From: Litoribrevibacter euphylliae
GTDB lineage: Bacteria > Pseudomonadota > Gammaproteobacteria > Pseudomonadales > Litoribrevibacteraceae
DNA: 64,000 bases
NCBI RefSeq assembly: GCF_042646085.1
Contig: NZ_JBHRSZ010000009.1
Location: 288,683 to 352,682 of the forward strand
Reading direction: 5' to 3'
Part shown: in pieces, positions 9,397 through 18,452 of the stretch
How the letters are laid out: each line of letters opens with the position of its first letter
Numbering within the stretch: position 1 is the first letter of the stretch
Notes under the pieces: model-generated
The model's database searches: none
What the model was told of the DNA's origin: nothing
Seen by the model: only the letters and a program-made list of their open reading frames with translations
Position numbers and translations under genes: made by a program

Positions 9397-10728
9397 TTAT
9401 TTCTTTTTACCACGACCTGTAGCTTTGCCCTTCTTGGATTTAGGAGCCGCTTTCACTTTGACTTTCTTTTTCTTTGTACCCGCCGCTTTGCCTGACGCTT
9501 TTACCTTTTTAGGGCCATTGAAACTGCCTCGTAATTCAGGAATGAACTTACGCTCGAACGTCACTTTAAGGTAGCGTTCAATGGACGCCTTCAAATTCCA
9601 TTCATTCGGCATGATCAACACAAAAGATTGACCTTGCGCCCCACCACGACCGGTTCGACCAATACGATGCATGTATTCATCGCCTTTTCGTGCCATGTCG
9701 AAGTTAACCACCAAATCGACATTTTCGATATCCAAGCCCCGTGCGGCCAAGTCAGTTGCCACCAGAATATTTGCGCGGCCTTCCTTAAAAGCCTTCAAAG
9801 TGCCTTCACGAACGCTCTGCTTCATATCGCTGTGCAATACCGCCGCTCTCTGCTTGTGATAACGTAACTTACCGCACAGATTGTCTGCTTGCGCTTTGGT
9901 ATTGACGAATATAAACGCACGTCCAAACGATTCATGATCCAATAACCAAAGTAAGAGCTGCAACTTGTGGCGTTCATCATCCGCCGTAAGAATTTGCTGA
10001 CGAATGTTGTCATTCTGTGCGCGACGGGCGTTGACGGTTAGAATCTGAGGTTCATCAAGAATGTCTTGAGCCAGTTTGCGCGTGCGACCTGTGGTGGTCG
10101 CAGACACCATGATGGTCTGGCAAGAAGAGTCGTCATCTTCTGTTTGTTCTTCATTCTGAGAACGTGCTTCATCGACATAACCAAGAATGGTTTGAACGTC
10201 TTCTGCAAAGCCTAAATCACACAGTTGATCTGACTCATCCAACACCACTTTGGACACTTCGATCAAACTCAACGAGCGCGCGTCAATGTGCTCAATCAAG
10301 CGCCCCGGCGTTGCAACCACAATATCAGGAAAACGATTCAACGCTTTCTGTTGAACTTTAAAATCTTCACCGCCAATCAAAGCACAAACTGTCAGCTCTG
10401 TATTTTCCAACAACTGATCACACACTTGAGCGATTTGAGACGCCAACTCTCGTGTTGGCGCCACGATCAAAGACTGGACGCGCTGACCTTTCTTTGGTTG
10501 CTCCAGCCATTCGTAATCGTCGAGAATCTTTTGAGCCAAAGGAATCAAATAAGCCAATGTCTTACCGGAACCCGTGGAGGCAGTGATAACAATGTCCTGC
10601 CCTTCCAAAATCGCAGGAATCGCCTTCTGTTGAACTTCCGTCGCTTGTTCCAGCGTCATTGTATTGAGTGATTCGAGAAGTTCTGAAGCCAATTCAAAAT
10701 CAGAAAAAGAGGTAGATTCCGTTTGCAT
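9397..10728 (-). CDS. DEAD-box-family ATP-dependent RNA helicase with a DESD motif
   Basis: The start at 10728 (MQTESTSF) was chosen because the preceding residues of the longer frame do not look like helicase; this gives 443 residues. Helicase motifs in order: Q-motif region, ASTGSGKT (I), PTRELASQ (Ia), TPGRLIEHI (Ib), VLDESDQL (II), SATTTGRT (III), DLAARGLDI (V), HRIGRTGRGG (VI). Motif II reads DESD instead of DEAD. The C-terminus is a Lys/Gly-rich tail of about 45 residues, typical of RNA-binding extensions. Likely role: RNA remodelling in ribosome assembly or decay. Confidence 0.92.
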   Translation of the reverse strand: MQTESTSFSDFELASELLESLNTMTLEQATEVQQKAIPAILEGQDIVITASTGSGKTLAYLIPLAQKILDDYEWLEQPKKGQRVQSLIVAPTRELASQIAQVCDQLLENTELTVCALIGGEDFKVQQKALNRFPDIVVATPGRLIEHIDARSLSLIEVSKVVLDESDQLCDLGFAEDVQTILGYVDEARSQNEEQTEDDDSSCQTIMVSATTTGRTRKLAQDILDEPQILTVNARRAQNDNIRQQILTADDERHKLQLLLWLLDHESFGRAFIFVNTKAQADNLCGKLRYHKQRAAVLHSDMKQSVREGTLKAFKEGRANILVATDLAARGLDIENVDLVVNFDMARKGDEYMHRIGRTGRGGAQGQSFVLIMPNEWNLKASIERYLKVTFERKFIPELRGSFNGPKKVKASGKAAGTKKKKVKVKAAPKSKKGKATGRGKKK

Positions 10729-10834
10729 TTTTAGCGATTCCAAACAAATAAGAAGGGGGATAGAAAAGAAGGCGAACTTTAGCACATTCGCCAAGCGGGT
10801 GCTTCAAAATCTAGGGAACTTATTCAGGAGCACC

Positions 10835-11794
10835 CTAGGCTTTCGCTTTCTTATTCTGATACATCAAGTCATCTGCACGAGCCAATAACTCTTCCAGCTG
10901 ATCCTCAGAATCTGGAATAACCGACACCGCACCTTCCGAAAACTCAAGATCATAGTCCTTGCCTGACGAGGCATTGTATTCAGAGACAGATATTTGAAAG
11001 CGATCTACCGCGTCTTGAGCTTGAGAGGCGTTGGTACTCGTTAGCAACGCAACAAACTCATCACCGCCCAGTCTGGCCACCAAGTCAGAATCTCTGAAAC
11101 TGTCTTTGAGTAACTCAGAGAACGCCTTTAGCGCTAAATCCCCTTCGGCATGACCATAGGTATCATTAATGGCTTTAAACTTATTTAGATCAAAGAAAAC
11201 GATCGACAACGGAATTTGTTCCCTCACACAGACGCTGAATGCTTGATACGCCAGCGAAATAAAGCCTCGTCGATTGGACATATGAGTCAACTCACATGTG
11301 GTGGCCAAATGAATGGCAGATAGTTCTCGCTCTACCATAGTCGCCATGTCATGCAGCGCTTCCAAGTCAGGATCAGTAAAGGCTCTAGGTTGATGATCCA
11401 TCAAACATAGTGTCCCTAAACAAGCGCCATCATTGTGAAACAGCGGATAGCCAGCATAGAAGCGAACATTAGGAGGCTGAGCTACCAAAGGACACTCGGA
11501 AAAGCGAGAATCTTCAAAGGTATCGTCAATGACTAAAGGAGCACCATCTAAAACAACTCGGGTGCAAAATGAGCTTCGGCGTTCAGTCTCTTGCGATGCA
11601 AGCCCTTGCCGAGATTTAAACCATTGTCGCTCACTATCGACCAAACTTACCAACGCAATAGGAACGTTAAATAATTTAGTACAAAGTCGCGTATAACGAT
11701 CAAAGCGTTCTTCCGGATCAGTATCCAGAATCTTTAAAGACCTAAGCGAGTTAAGTCGATCCCCTTCATTCTCTGGTTTTGGATAGGTTCCCAT
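10835..11794 (-). CDS. GAF-GGDEF diguanylate cyclase
   Basis: It encodes 319 residues. An N-terminal GAF domain (about 20-155) is followed by a GGDEF domain with the active-site motif RLGGDEFVALL near residue 245. An inhibitory I-site, RDSD, lies five residues before GGDEF, so product inhibition is likely. It makes cyclic di-GMP, the opposite activity to the HD-GYP protein at 1297. It is soluble, with no membrane helix. Confidence 0.93.
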   Translation of the reverse strand: MGTYPKPENEGDRLNSLRSLKILDTDPEERFDRYTRLCTKLFNVPIALVSLVDSERQWFKSRQGLASQETERRSSFCTRVVLDGAPLVIDDTFEDSRFSECPLVAQPPNVRFYAGYPLFHNDGACLGTLCLMDHQPRAFTDPDLEALHDMATMVERELSAIHLATTCELTHMSNRRGFISLAYQAFSVCVREQIPLSIVFFDLNKFKAINDTYGHAEGDLALKAFSELLKDSFRDSDLVARLGGDEFVALLTSTNASQAQDAVDRFQISVSEYNASSGKDYDLEFSEGAVSVIPDSEDQLEELLARADDLMYQNKKAKA

Positions 11795-12087
11795 GATCTA
11801 CCCCATAATTATTATTTTCTATTCAGTGTAGCAGTGCTCCGAAAGTTCCTAGACTTTATCCATAACTTAATTAATTTTTTTTAACCTTCTCTCAATCTTT
11901 AGGTCACTCATGAAAACATACACTGGGTTCATAGATTGAAGAGCAAGGAGAAGCGATGGAGAAGTAGTTATTTGTTATCCCCCTATTTAATTGCTAAGTG
12001 CTAATTCAGAACTAAGGCTATTAGTTCAAAGGGAGTACGTGCCATAGTGACTTCCTTGGGTCACCCAGAAAGGGTGGCCTTTTTTTT
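11795..12087 (+). ncRNA. Possible small RNA ending at an orphan terminator
   Basis: No protein gene is visible in this stretch, yet it ends in a strong plus-strand terminator. No upstream plus-strand gene needs it: the cyclase gene runs the other way. A small transcript from somewhere in 11820-12087 is the simplest reading. I could not fix a promoter or 5' end, so the start given is only the limit of the gap. Confidence 0.3.
12059..12087 (+). terminator. Rho-independent terminator, no matching gene
   Basis: GGTCACCC (12059-12066), loop AGAAA, GGGTGGCC (12072-12079) and eight T residues. The U-tract is on the plus strand only, so it is not for the minus-strand dehydrogenase gene that converges here. 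Confidence 0.85.
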
Positions 12088-12114
12088 GTTCTGCTGAAAA
12101 GCGAACCGCGGCCA

Positions 12115-13308
12115 TCACGGCAGTAACTTAACGATCGAACCACCGCTCTTATCGGTCAACAAATACAGAAAACCGTCCGAGCTCACTTCCACATCCCGTA
12201 TACGCTCACCATAATTTGATAAATGACGATATTCCTTCAGTGCTGTCACTGGCGAAATACCCTGCTCTCGAACCATTCGAGTCAGTTCAGACAAGTTAGT
12301 TACTTCCAACTGTGCCAATAAACGATACTTCAACGCACCAATAAAAAAGTGCCCGTTAAATTGGGGATAGACCTCTCCACGATAAATCGTTAAACCAGAC
12401 GGGGCGATGGAAGGTGTCCAATGCCACACAGGTTGCAGCATTCCTTCTCTGTGCGTTTCATCTGTGATCTTGAACCCGCTGTATTCCCGACCATAAGTAA
12501 TTACAGGCCAACCATAATTGGCTCCCGCTTGAATGAGATTCAGCTCATCGCCGCCTCTCGGTCCATGCTCATGAATCCAAAGTGCTTTATTTTGAACGTC
12601 ATAGACCATGCCTTGGGGATTACGGTGACCATAACTGTAAATTTCCGGCAGCGCATAGGCTTGATCTACAAACGGATTATCATCGGGAATTCGACCGTCC
12701 TCATGAATTCGCAGAATCTTGCCCATGTGCGTTGAAAGATCTTGAGCTCGATCCCGATTGCCTCGATCACCGACACTGACATACAGAAAGCCTTGTTCAT
12801 CAAACGCTAAACGAGAGCCGTAATGGTGTGTGTTATGGTTCACAGCCTGTGTGACCAGCACATCCTCTAACTCCTGCAATGTCGTTCCTTGCAACCGGCC
12901 TCTGGCCACTGCTGTGGTATAACCATTCGCCACTTTTTTGGAATAGCTCAAATACACCCAAGATGTGTCATCAAAATTTGGATGCAAAATGACATCCAAC
13001 AACCCTCCTTGTCCGTCATAAACCACTTTCGGGGAGTTAGCAATAATCTGCGATGTTCCTGAAGACAAGTGAAGCTGCTTTAAATGGCCGGACTTTTCCG
13101 TCACAAGAACAGAATGCTCATCAAGAAAGGCAAAGCCCCACGGATAGTCCAGCGAATCAGCGATTACCTTCAACTGAAACGAATAGGCGTTTACCGATAA
13201 TAGGCACAAACTCAACGCTTGAATAAGCTTGAGAAAGAGACTTGCGCGCACATTCAAACTACTAAGAGTCCGATCAAAAAGAGGCCGCATACACTTACCA
13301 TGATCCAT
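12115..13308 (-). CDS. PQQ-dependent sugar dehydrogenase (YliI/Asd-like), exported
   Basis: It encodes 397 residues (391 from the alternative ATG at 13290). A signal peptide ends near LLSVNAYS. The beta-propeller region has the family marks LDYPWGFAFL, GGLLDVILHPNF, HHYGSRLAFD, GHRNPQGM and WIHEHGPRGGDELN, with the catalytic His expected in NHNTHHYGSRL. Such enzymes oxidise aldoses in the periplasm with PQQ. It lies 54 bases after the CFA synthase gene and may be the last gene of that operon or have its own promoter. Confidence 0.88.
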   Translation of the reverse strand: MDHGKCMRPLFDRTLSSLNVRASLFLKLIQALSLCLLSVNAYSFQLKVIADSLDYPWGFAFLDEHSVLVTEKSGHLKQLHLSSGTSQIIANSPKVVYDGQGGLLDVILHPNFDDTSWVYLSYSKKVANGYTTAVARGRLQGTTLQELEDVLVTQAVNHNTHHYGSRLAFDEQGFLYVSVGDRGNRDRAQDLSTHMGKILRIHEDGRIPDDNPFVDQAYALPEIYSYGHRNPQGMVYDVQNKALWIHEHGPRGGDELNLIQAGANYGWPVITYGREYSGFKITDETHREGMLQPVWHWTPSIAPSGLTIYRGEVYPQFNGHFFIGALKYRLLAQLEVTNLSELTRMVREQGISPVTALKEYRHLSNYGERIRDVEVSSDGFLYLLTDKSGGSIVKLLP

Positions 13309-13362
13309 GTCCGCTTGTCAGTGAAGAGTTGATCTGATCAGTGTAGTGCACTTTCGACTAAT

Positions 13363-14706
13363 TTAGTGTGACGTTTGCTTATTCTCCGGTTTGGCATACA
13401 TCACGTGAGCAACACCGATTTGTCGCTCAGAAAAGCCACCTTCGCAGTAACTCAAATAGAATTGCCACATCCGGATAAACTCTTCGCTGTAGCCCAATCC
13501 ACGAACCTCTTCTAAGCGAGACATAAACCCATGTTGCCAAGCGTTCAGAGTTCGAGCGTAATGTTCAGCAAAGTCCGCCATATAAACCATTCTTAAATCA
13601 GAGTGATTCATTGCTGCGGTATTTAATGCGTGAATGGAAGGAATACAACTGCCGGGGAAAATATAGCGTTGTATGAAATCTACCTGTTTACGAGCGTTTT
13701 CATACCGTTGGTCTACGATGGTAATGGCTTGAAGAAGCATCATGCCGTCAGCTTTCAATAATGATGAGCACTTCTTAAAAAAGGTTGGATAATACTTCCA
13801 GCCGACGGCTTCAATCATTTCGACAGAAACCAGCTTATCGAACTGCCCTTCAAGATAACGATAGTCCGATTTGAGTAAGGTGATTCGATCCGTCAGCCCT
13901 TCCGCCGAAATCTGCGTTTGCGCAAACTTGTACTGTTCTTCAGAAATGGTGGTGGTCGTTACTTTACAACCATAATGCTTGGCAGCGTAGATTGCCAAAC
14001 TTCCCCACCCCGTACCTACTTCAAGTAAATGATCATCTTCACAAAGTTTTAGCTTTTCACAAATGACTTGAAGCTTATTCAGAGACGCTTCTTCCATCGT
14101 GGCATCGTCAGTAGGAAAGATACCTGCGGAATACATCATGGTCGGATCGAGAAACAGCTGAAAAAAGTCATTCCCCAAATCATAGTGCGCCGCAATATTA
14201 CGGCGTGAACCTTTCTCGGTATTCTGATTCAAGGAATGGAACCACTTGAGCAAAGGCGCGCTTAACTTAGCGATCCCTCCTTCCATGTTGTCGACCACAT
14301 CAATGTTTCGAACCAACACCCGAACCAACATCGTTAAATCTGGCGTCGACCAATCACCCGTCATATAAGCTTCGGCGGCGCCAATACTGCCTCCGGTAAG
14401 AATATCTCGATAACAACTGGCATCGTGAATCACTAATTCCGCAGAAAGCTCCGAATCAGCCTGACCAAACCGATATTCCTCGTCATTTTTACCAGACAAA
14501 TCACCAGTCAAATCACCAGTTAACTCACGAATTAGAATCGTTCCGGTATGAATCTGACTCAATTGCGCTAATACCAAGCGACGAGCGATCTGAATAACCC
14601 ACCCCGACAACATGCCCTTCGGCTTCGCCTCATCCGATAACTTTAACTCCGCCACAGCCCCGGCGTATTTGTACTCTTTCGACGACTGAAACTTAGATGG
14701 TGCCAT
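13363..14706 (-). CDS. cfa: Cyclopropane-fatty-acyl-phospholipid synthase
   Basis: It encodes 447 residues. It transfers a methylene from S-adenosylmethionine to membrane lipid double bonds. Marks: AAHYDLGNDFFQLFLD and MMYSAGIF near residues 170-190, and the SAM-binding loop LLEVGTGWGSLAIYAAK. Membrane cyclopropanation protects lipids from oxidation. CFA synthase is a recurrent member of RpoE/ChrR regulons, in line with its position in this operon. Confidence 0.95.
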   Translation of the reverse strand: MAPSKFQSSKEYKYAGAVAELKLSDEAKPKGMLSGWVIQIARRLVLAQLSQIHTGTILIRELTGDLTGDLSGKNDEEYRFGQADSELSAELVIHDASCYRDILTGGSIGAAEAYMTGDWSTPDLTMLVRVLVRNIDVVDNMEGGIAKLSAPLLKWFHSLNQNTEKGSRRNIAAHYDLGNDFFQLFLDPTMMYSAGIFPTDDATMEEASLNKLQVICEKLKLCEDDHLLEVGTGWGSLAIYAAKHYGCKVTTTTISEEQYKFAQTQISAEGLTDRITLLKSDYRYLEGQFDKLVSVEMIEAVGWKYYPTFFKKCSSLLKADGMMLLQAITIVDQRYENARKQVDFIQRYIFPGSCIPSIHALNTAAMNHSDLRMVYMADFAEHYARTLNAWQHGFMSRLEEVRGLGYSEEFIRMWQFYLSYCEGGFSERQIGVAHVMYAKPENKQTSH

Positions 14707-14730
14707 GTTCTTCTCCCGAGAGGTCTTGTG

Positions 14731-15621
14731 CTATTGCTGTGAATGATTGGTTTGGCTTAGCTTGGGATGATCATAAAAAGGCGCACGTTTACACCAAAGC
14801 TTAAATGCTTGCCAATAAATGCCCGTTACCACTTTTACGGTCATTAATGGCTGGCGGATCAGCTGCTTCGACAATTCACGTTCAATGGATCTTTGTTCGA
14901 GTCTCAACGTCGCATCAAAATGTTTTTCGGTCATGTCCTGATTTGCCGCATTCAATGTATCTGACACTGACAAACGATTTTCCATGTGTACGTGAAGTAC
15001 TTGATCCGGATGGCTGAACATCCAGCGATAATCCATATTCATAGGATTGAATGGCGAGACATGAAACGCTTTTTCAAACTCAAAGAGATGATTGCATCGC
15101 CCCTTGGGCTGATAGCTGTAATCTGGGTAAGCCCGGTTTTTACCTTGAGGATTAACAGGCAGCACATAGTGATGGCGTTCATCCCATGGTGTATTCGTTA
15201 TCTCTGACAATATGCAGACCAAATTCTCATGCTCATCAAAGCAGTAGTAAAACGTGACAGGATTAAATAAGAAATTAAACAACCTTAGGTGCGTCAACAT
15301 ACGAACAGAACGAATAGATACGTCTGTTATATGTTGCTGTTTCAGTGAACCTTCCGCTGCCTCAATGACCGCCTGTTTCAAACATTCAGTTTCAGGTTGA
15401 AAGTAATCTCTCCTGCGGAAACTGACTAGGTTAAAGCGTTCTAATGATGTGTACCATTTAGAAGAAAAGAGCGACGGTAACTCATCCAAATCCAAATAAA
15501 ACATAAAAATCGGATAGCGAAACTCATGCGATACGGGAACAAACCGCCGATGACGAACCCACCCAGTGTAGAGCCGACTCTGCAACGATTCATTTACACT
15601 GTCTTTTGCAATGTCGTTCAC
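14731..15621 (-). CDS. DUF1365 protein
   Basis: It encodes 296 residues with the DUF1365 N-terminus (RHRRFVPVSHEFRYPIFMFYLDLDEL) and RLFNFLFNPVTFYYCFD. Function unproven. It is commonly beside CFA synthase and an FAD oxidoreductase in RpoE/ChrR clusters, and a role in lipid modification has been proposed. Its start overlaps the stop of the upstream gene by four bases, indicating translational coupling. Confidence 0.9.
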   Translation of the reverse strand: MNDIAKDSVNESLQSRLYTGWVRHRRFVPVSHEFRYPIFMFYLDLDELPSLFSSKWYTSLERFNLVSFRRRDYFQPETECLKQAVIEAAEGSLKQQHITDVSIRSVRMLTHLRLFNFLFNPVTFYYCFDEHENLVCILSEITNTPWDERHHYVLPVNPQGKNRAYPDYSYQPKGRCNHLFEFEKAFHVSPFNPMNMDYRWMFSHPDQVLHVHMENRLSVSDTLNAANQDMTEKHFDATLRLEQRSIERELSKQLIRQPLMTVKVVTGIYWQAFKLWCKRAPFYDHPKLSQTNHSQQ

Positions 15622-16928
15622 AGTGTCACCCCGAAACGCTCGGCAACTCTTAAACCGCTATTAACGCCATCTTCATGGAAACCATTAAACCAATAGGCAC
15701 CACAATAATGAGTTCGGTGTTTTGCATTAATTCGATGATGATCTTGCTGTGCCGCAATGCCATCTAAAGTAAAAACCGGGTGGCTGTACTGGTAAGACGC
15801 GATTATTTTACTTGGATCAATCTCTGTTGAACGGTTAAGAGTGACTAAAAAGGTTTCCGGCGCATCATGAAAATTCTGCAAAATATTCATGTTGTAGGTA
15901 ACTAATGCACGGTCACTGCAACGTTGTGGAATATGATAATTCCAACTGGCCCAGGCCAGCTTACGTTTTGGTAATAAACGCGTGTCCGTATGTAAGACCA
16001 CATCGTTCATCTGATAAGGGATAGCCGATAAAATTCGATGCTCATCGGGTGTCGGTTCCGCCAACAGCGCTAACGCCTGATCACTGTGGCAAGCAAAGAT
16101 CACTTGATCAAACTCATGACTCTGACCCGACTGTGTTTGCAGAACTACTTTATCCTCATAACGATGGACTCTGGCAATCGGTGTATTGAGATGAATATTG
16201 TCTTTAAATGGCTGCGTTATCGGCTCAATATAACTGGCAGAACCACCCGTCAGCACTCGCCATTGCGGGCGTTCATCAACACTGAGCATCCCATGATTAT
16301 TAAAAAATCGAAGGAAGAACTTTAACGGGAAATCCATCATCACTTCTTCAGACGCAGACCAAATCGCCGCCCCCATAGGAATGATGTAATGATGCCGAAA
16401 TGCGTTCGAGTAGCGATGCGCTTGCAGAAACTCACCCAGAGTCTGATGTTCTGAAATACCATCGCAATCTAAAGCCATAACGGTTTGTTTATTGAATTTC
16501 AAAATATCGTAGACCATTCTCAAAAACGAAGGCCTAACCATATTGATTCGCTGAGCAAACAGGCTGTTCAACGAAGTGCCGTTGTACTCCAACCCCGTGT
16601 TTTCACAACGGACACTAAAGCTCATGTCAGACGCTTCACTCTTCACCCCGAGCTCGTCCATAAGCTTAATAAAGTTAGGATAGGTCCAATCATTAAACAC
16701 GATAAAGCCCGTGTTTACCGGATAAGACTTCCCTTTAAGCGTGACATGCTTGGTGTGAGTATGGCCGCCTAAATAATCATTTGCTTCAAACATGCTGACG
16801 TGATGAGAACGACTTAATAGGTAACCTGCGGTCAGTCCCGCAATACCAGAACCTATGATCGCAACCCGTTGACCCGGCGGAAGTGTTTCAGCAGATGGAG
16901 TCATATTAGAAAAGGCAGCCATATTCAT
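15618..16928 (-). CDS. FAD-dependent amine-oxidase-like protein
   Basis: It encodes 436 residues. The N-terminal dinucleotide-binding fold reads VAIIGSGIAGLTAGYLLSRS followed by an acidic residue at the end of the second strand and YLGGHTHT, typical of NAD/FAD amine-oxidoreductase proteins. It pairs with DUF1365 and CFA synthase in many genomes, suggesting an oxidative lipid-modifying role (inference). The substrate is unknown. Confidence 0.9.
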   Translation of the reverse strand: MNMAAFSNMTPSAETLPPGQRVAIIGSGIAGLTAGYLLSRSHHVSMFEANDYLGGHTHTKHVTLKGKSYPVNTGFIVFNDWTYPNFIKLMDELGVKSEASDMSFSVRCENTGLEYNGTSLNSLFAQRINMVRPSFLRMVYDILKFNKQTVMALDCDGISEHQTLGEFLQAHRYSNAFRHHYIIPMGAAIWSASEEVMMDFPLKFFLRFFNNHGMLSVDERPQWRVLTGGSASYIEPITQPFKDNIHLNTPIARVHRYEDKVVLQTQSGQSHEFDQVIFACHSDQALALLAEPTPDEHRILSAIPYQMNDVVLHTDTRLLPKRKLAWASWNYHIPQRCSDRALVTYNMNILQNFHDAPETFLVTLNRSTEIDPSKIIASYQYSHPVFTLDGIAAQQDHHRINAKHRTHYCGAYWFNGFHEDGVNSGLRVAERFGVTL

Positions 16929-16980
16929 CTTGTTAATACCCTATGCGTAAACTCTTGCGGTGAATTCCATTAGTGAATGC

Positions 16981-17433
16981 CTAAACCATTCGTTTTTTAA
17001 GCTGCTGGATTACTGAGCCCAACACCGGAATGTGCTCGTACAATAATTTCCCACCATCAAAATAATCTCTGTGGTAATACACCTTATGATCAAAACGAAT
17101 ATGGCTTGAACCTTCGATGGTAATCTCTTTACCTCGGTTCAGACGCGGATGCACGTAACGCATCGACCAGATCAGCATGGCGTCTTCTTGATTGATCCAG
17201 GCTTGGTGAAAATCGAAGCAGCAGTAATCAAGATTTTCGTAAACAGACTCACAATAGTCTTTAAACGCAGATAATCCTTCAATTCGGTGAAAACTGTCTT
17301 CAAACACCATGTCACCTTGATAGACCTGATCAATCAACGGCCCCTGAGCATTATCCGCATTTAGGTGATGAAATAGATCTTTAAAGCGTTCGACAACCTT
17401 TCCAGCCATGGTTTCTGCTTCAGTTTGTTCCAT
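16981..17433 (-). CDS. NTF2-like (SnoaL-type) protein
   Basis: It encodes 150 residues with the cone-shaped NTF2 pattern: an N-terminal helix, VYQGDMVFEDSFHRIEG, and alternating strands. It could be an enzyme or a ligand-binding protein; the sequence does not tell. It overlaps the upstream desaturase gene by one base. A SnoaL-like protein recurs in RpoE/ChrR clusters. Confidence 0.8.
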   Translation of the reverse strand: MEQTEAETMAGKVVERFKDLFHHLNADNAQGPLIDQVYQGDMVFEDSFHRIEGLSAFKDYCESVYENLDYCCFDFHQAWINQEDAMLIWSMRYVHPRLNRGKEITIEGSSHIRFDHKVYYHRDYFDGGKLLYEHIPVLGSVIQQLKKRMV

Positions 17434-18452
17434 TACTCTGCCCTCGGTATCGGATGTTCAATCTGCGCGCCTGCTTGATTTGCTCTTCCTTCTTTCAAGA
17501 TACGCTCGGGAACCGGATTCAGATCATAGACAATACCAAGCCACGCCAGGCACTTCAGAAGCCCATAGGAAATATCAACTTCCCACCAATAGAACCCTTG
17601 CCGAGCAGACACGGCAAACCGATGATGATTGTTATGCCAGCCCTCGCCCAGAGTAACTAAAGCCAACAAGGCGTTATTGCGACTTTGATCCGGTGTTTTG
17701 AAACGACGAGACCCCCACACGTGCCCCAAAGAATTAATGGTGAAGGTTCCGTGAAAGAGTAGAACCGTTGATATGAAGAATCCCCAAACCAGCATTTGCC
17801 AGCCGCTCGTACCTGATTCTGGATACACCCAAAGAAGTAACTCACCCAAGCCAAACATCGATAAAGCAAATAAGACTGGCACCAAAGAGTCATAACGGTT
17901 AATGAATTTAAGCTCCGGGTACTTTGCAAAATCCTTAATAACCGAGTAATCCGTTTTAAAGCCTGCATCACTGGTGAACCATCCAAGATGGCTCCACCAA
18001 AACCCATGGGCCACCGGCGAGTGAATGTCGTCCTCTCGATCCGAGGACTTATGATGCTTCCTATGATGAGAGGCCCACCACAACGGCCCTCGTTGTGCCG
18101 CAGAATTCCCCAGAACGGCAAATACGAACTGCCAACGTCTGCTGGTTTTAAAGGCCTTGTGTGCGAAATAACGATGATAGAAAGCGGTAATGGCAAACAT
18201 CCTCAGCCAGAACATTGCCAAACACACACCAACCGCGATCGGACTGTACCCCACCAGAAACACACTCAAACAGGCCAGATGAATCAACACAAATGGCAAG
18301 CATCGTAACCAATTTACGTTTCTGGACGCTTCAGTTTCGACATCCTGTGAATGCAAATCCGCCTCTGAATCAAACCATTGAAGAACATTGACCCAAAACC
18401 GCGTAACGGCCTTATTCGTCACCACGACCCCCTTGCTTAGTCGAGTGTTCAT
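17433..18452 (-). CDS. Membrane fatty-acid (acyl-CoA) desaturase
   Basis: It encodes 339 residues. The three histidine boxes are present: HRYFAH, HRKHHK and the late GEGWHNNHHRF, with four hydrophobic segments between them. It introduces a delta-9-type double bond into acyl chains, giving the substrate for the CFA synthase in the same operon. The start overlaps the photolyase stop by four bases. Confidence 0.93.
   Translation of the reverse strand: MNTRLSKGVVVTNKAVTRFWVNVLQWFDSEADLHSQDVETEASRNVNWLRCLPFVLIHLACLSVFLVGYSPIAVGVCLAMFWLRMFAITAFYHRYFAHKAFKTSRRWQFVFAVLGNSAAQRGPLWWASHHRKHHKSSDREDDIHSPVAHGFWWSHLGWFTSDAGFKTDYSVIKDFAKYPELKFINRYDSLVPVLFALSMFGLGELLLWVYPESGTSGWQMLVWGFFISTVLLFHGTFTINSLGHVWGSRRFKTPDQSRNNALLALVTLGEGWHNNHHRFAVSARQGFYWWEVDISYGLLKCLAWLGIVYDLNPVPERILKEGRANQAGAQIEHPIPRAE

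Noticed and set aside
17657..18196. Minus-strand 179-codon frame
   Set aside because: It lies wholly inside the desaturase gene, in another frame of the same strand, while the desaturase frame has all three histidine boxes.
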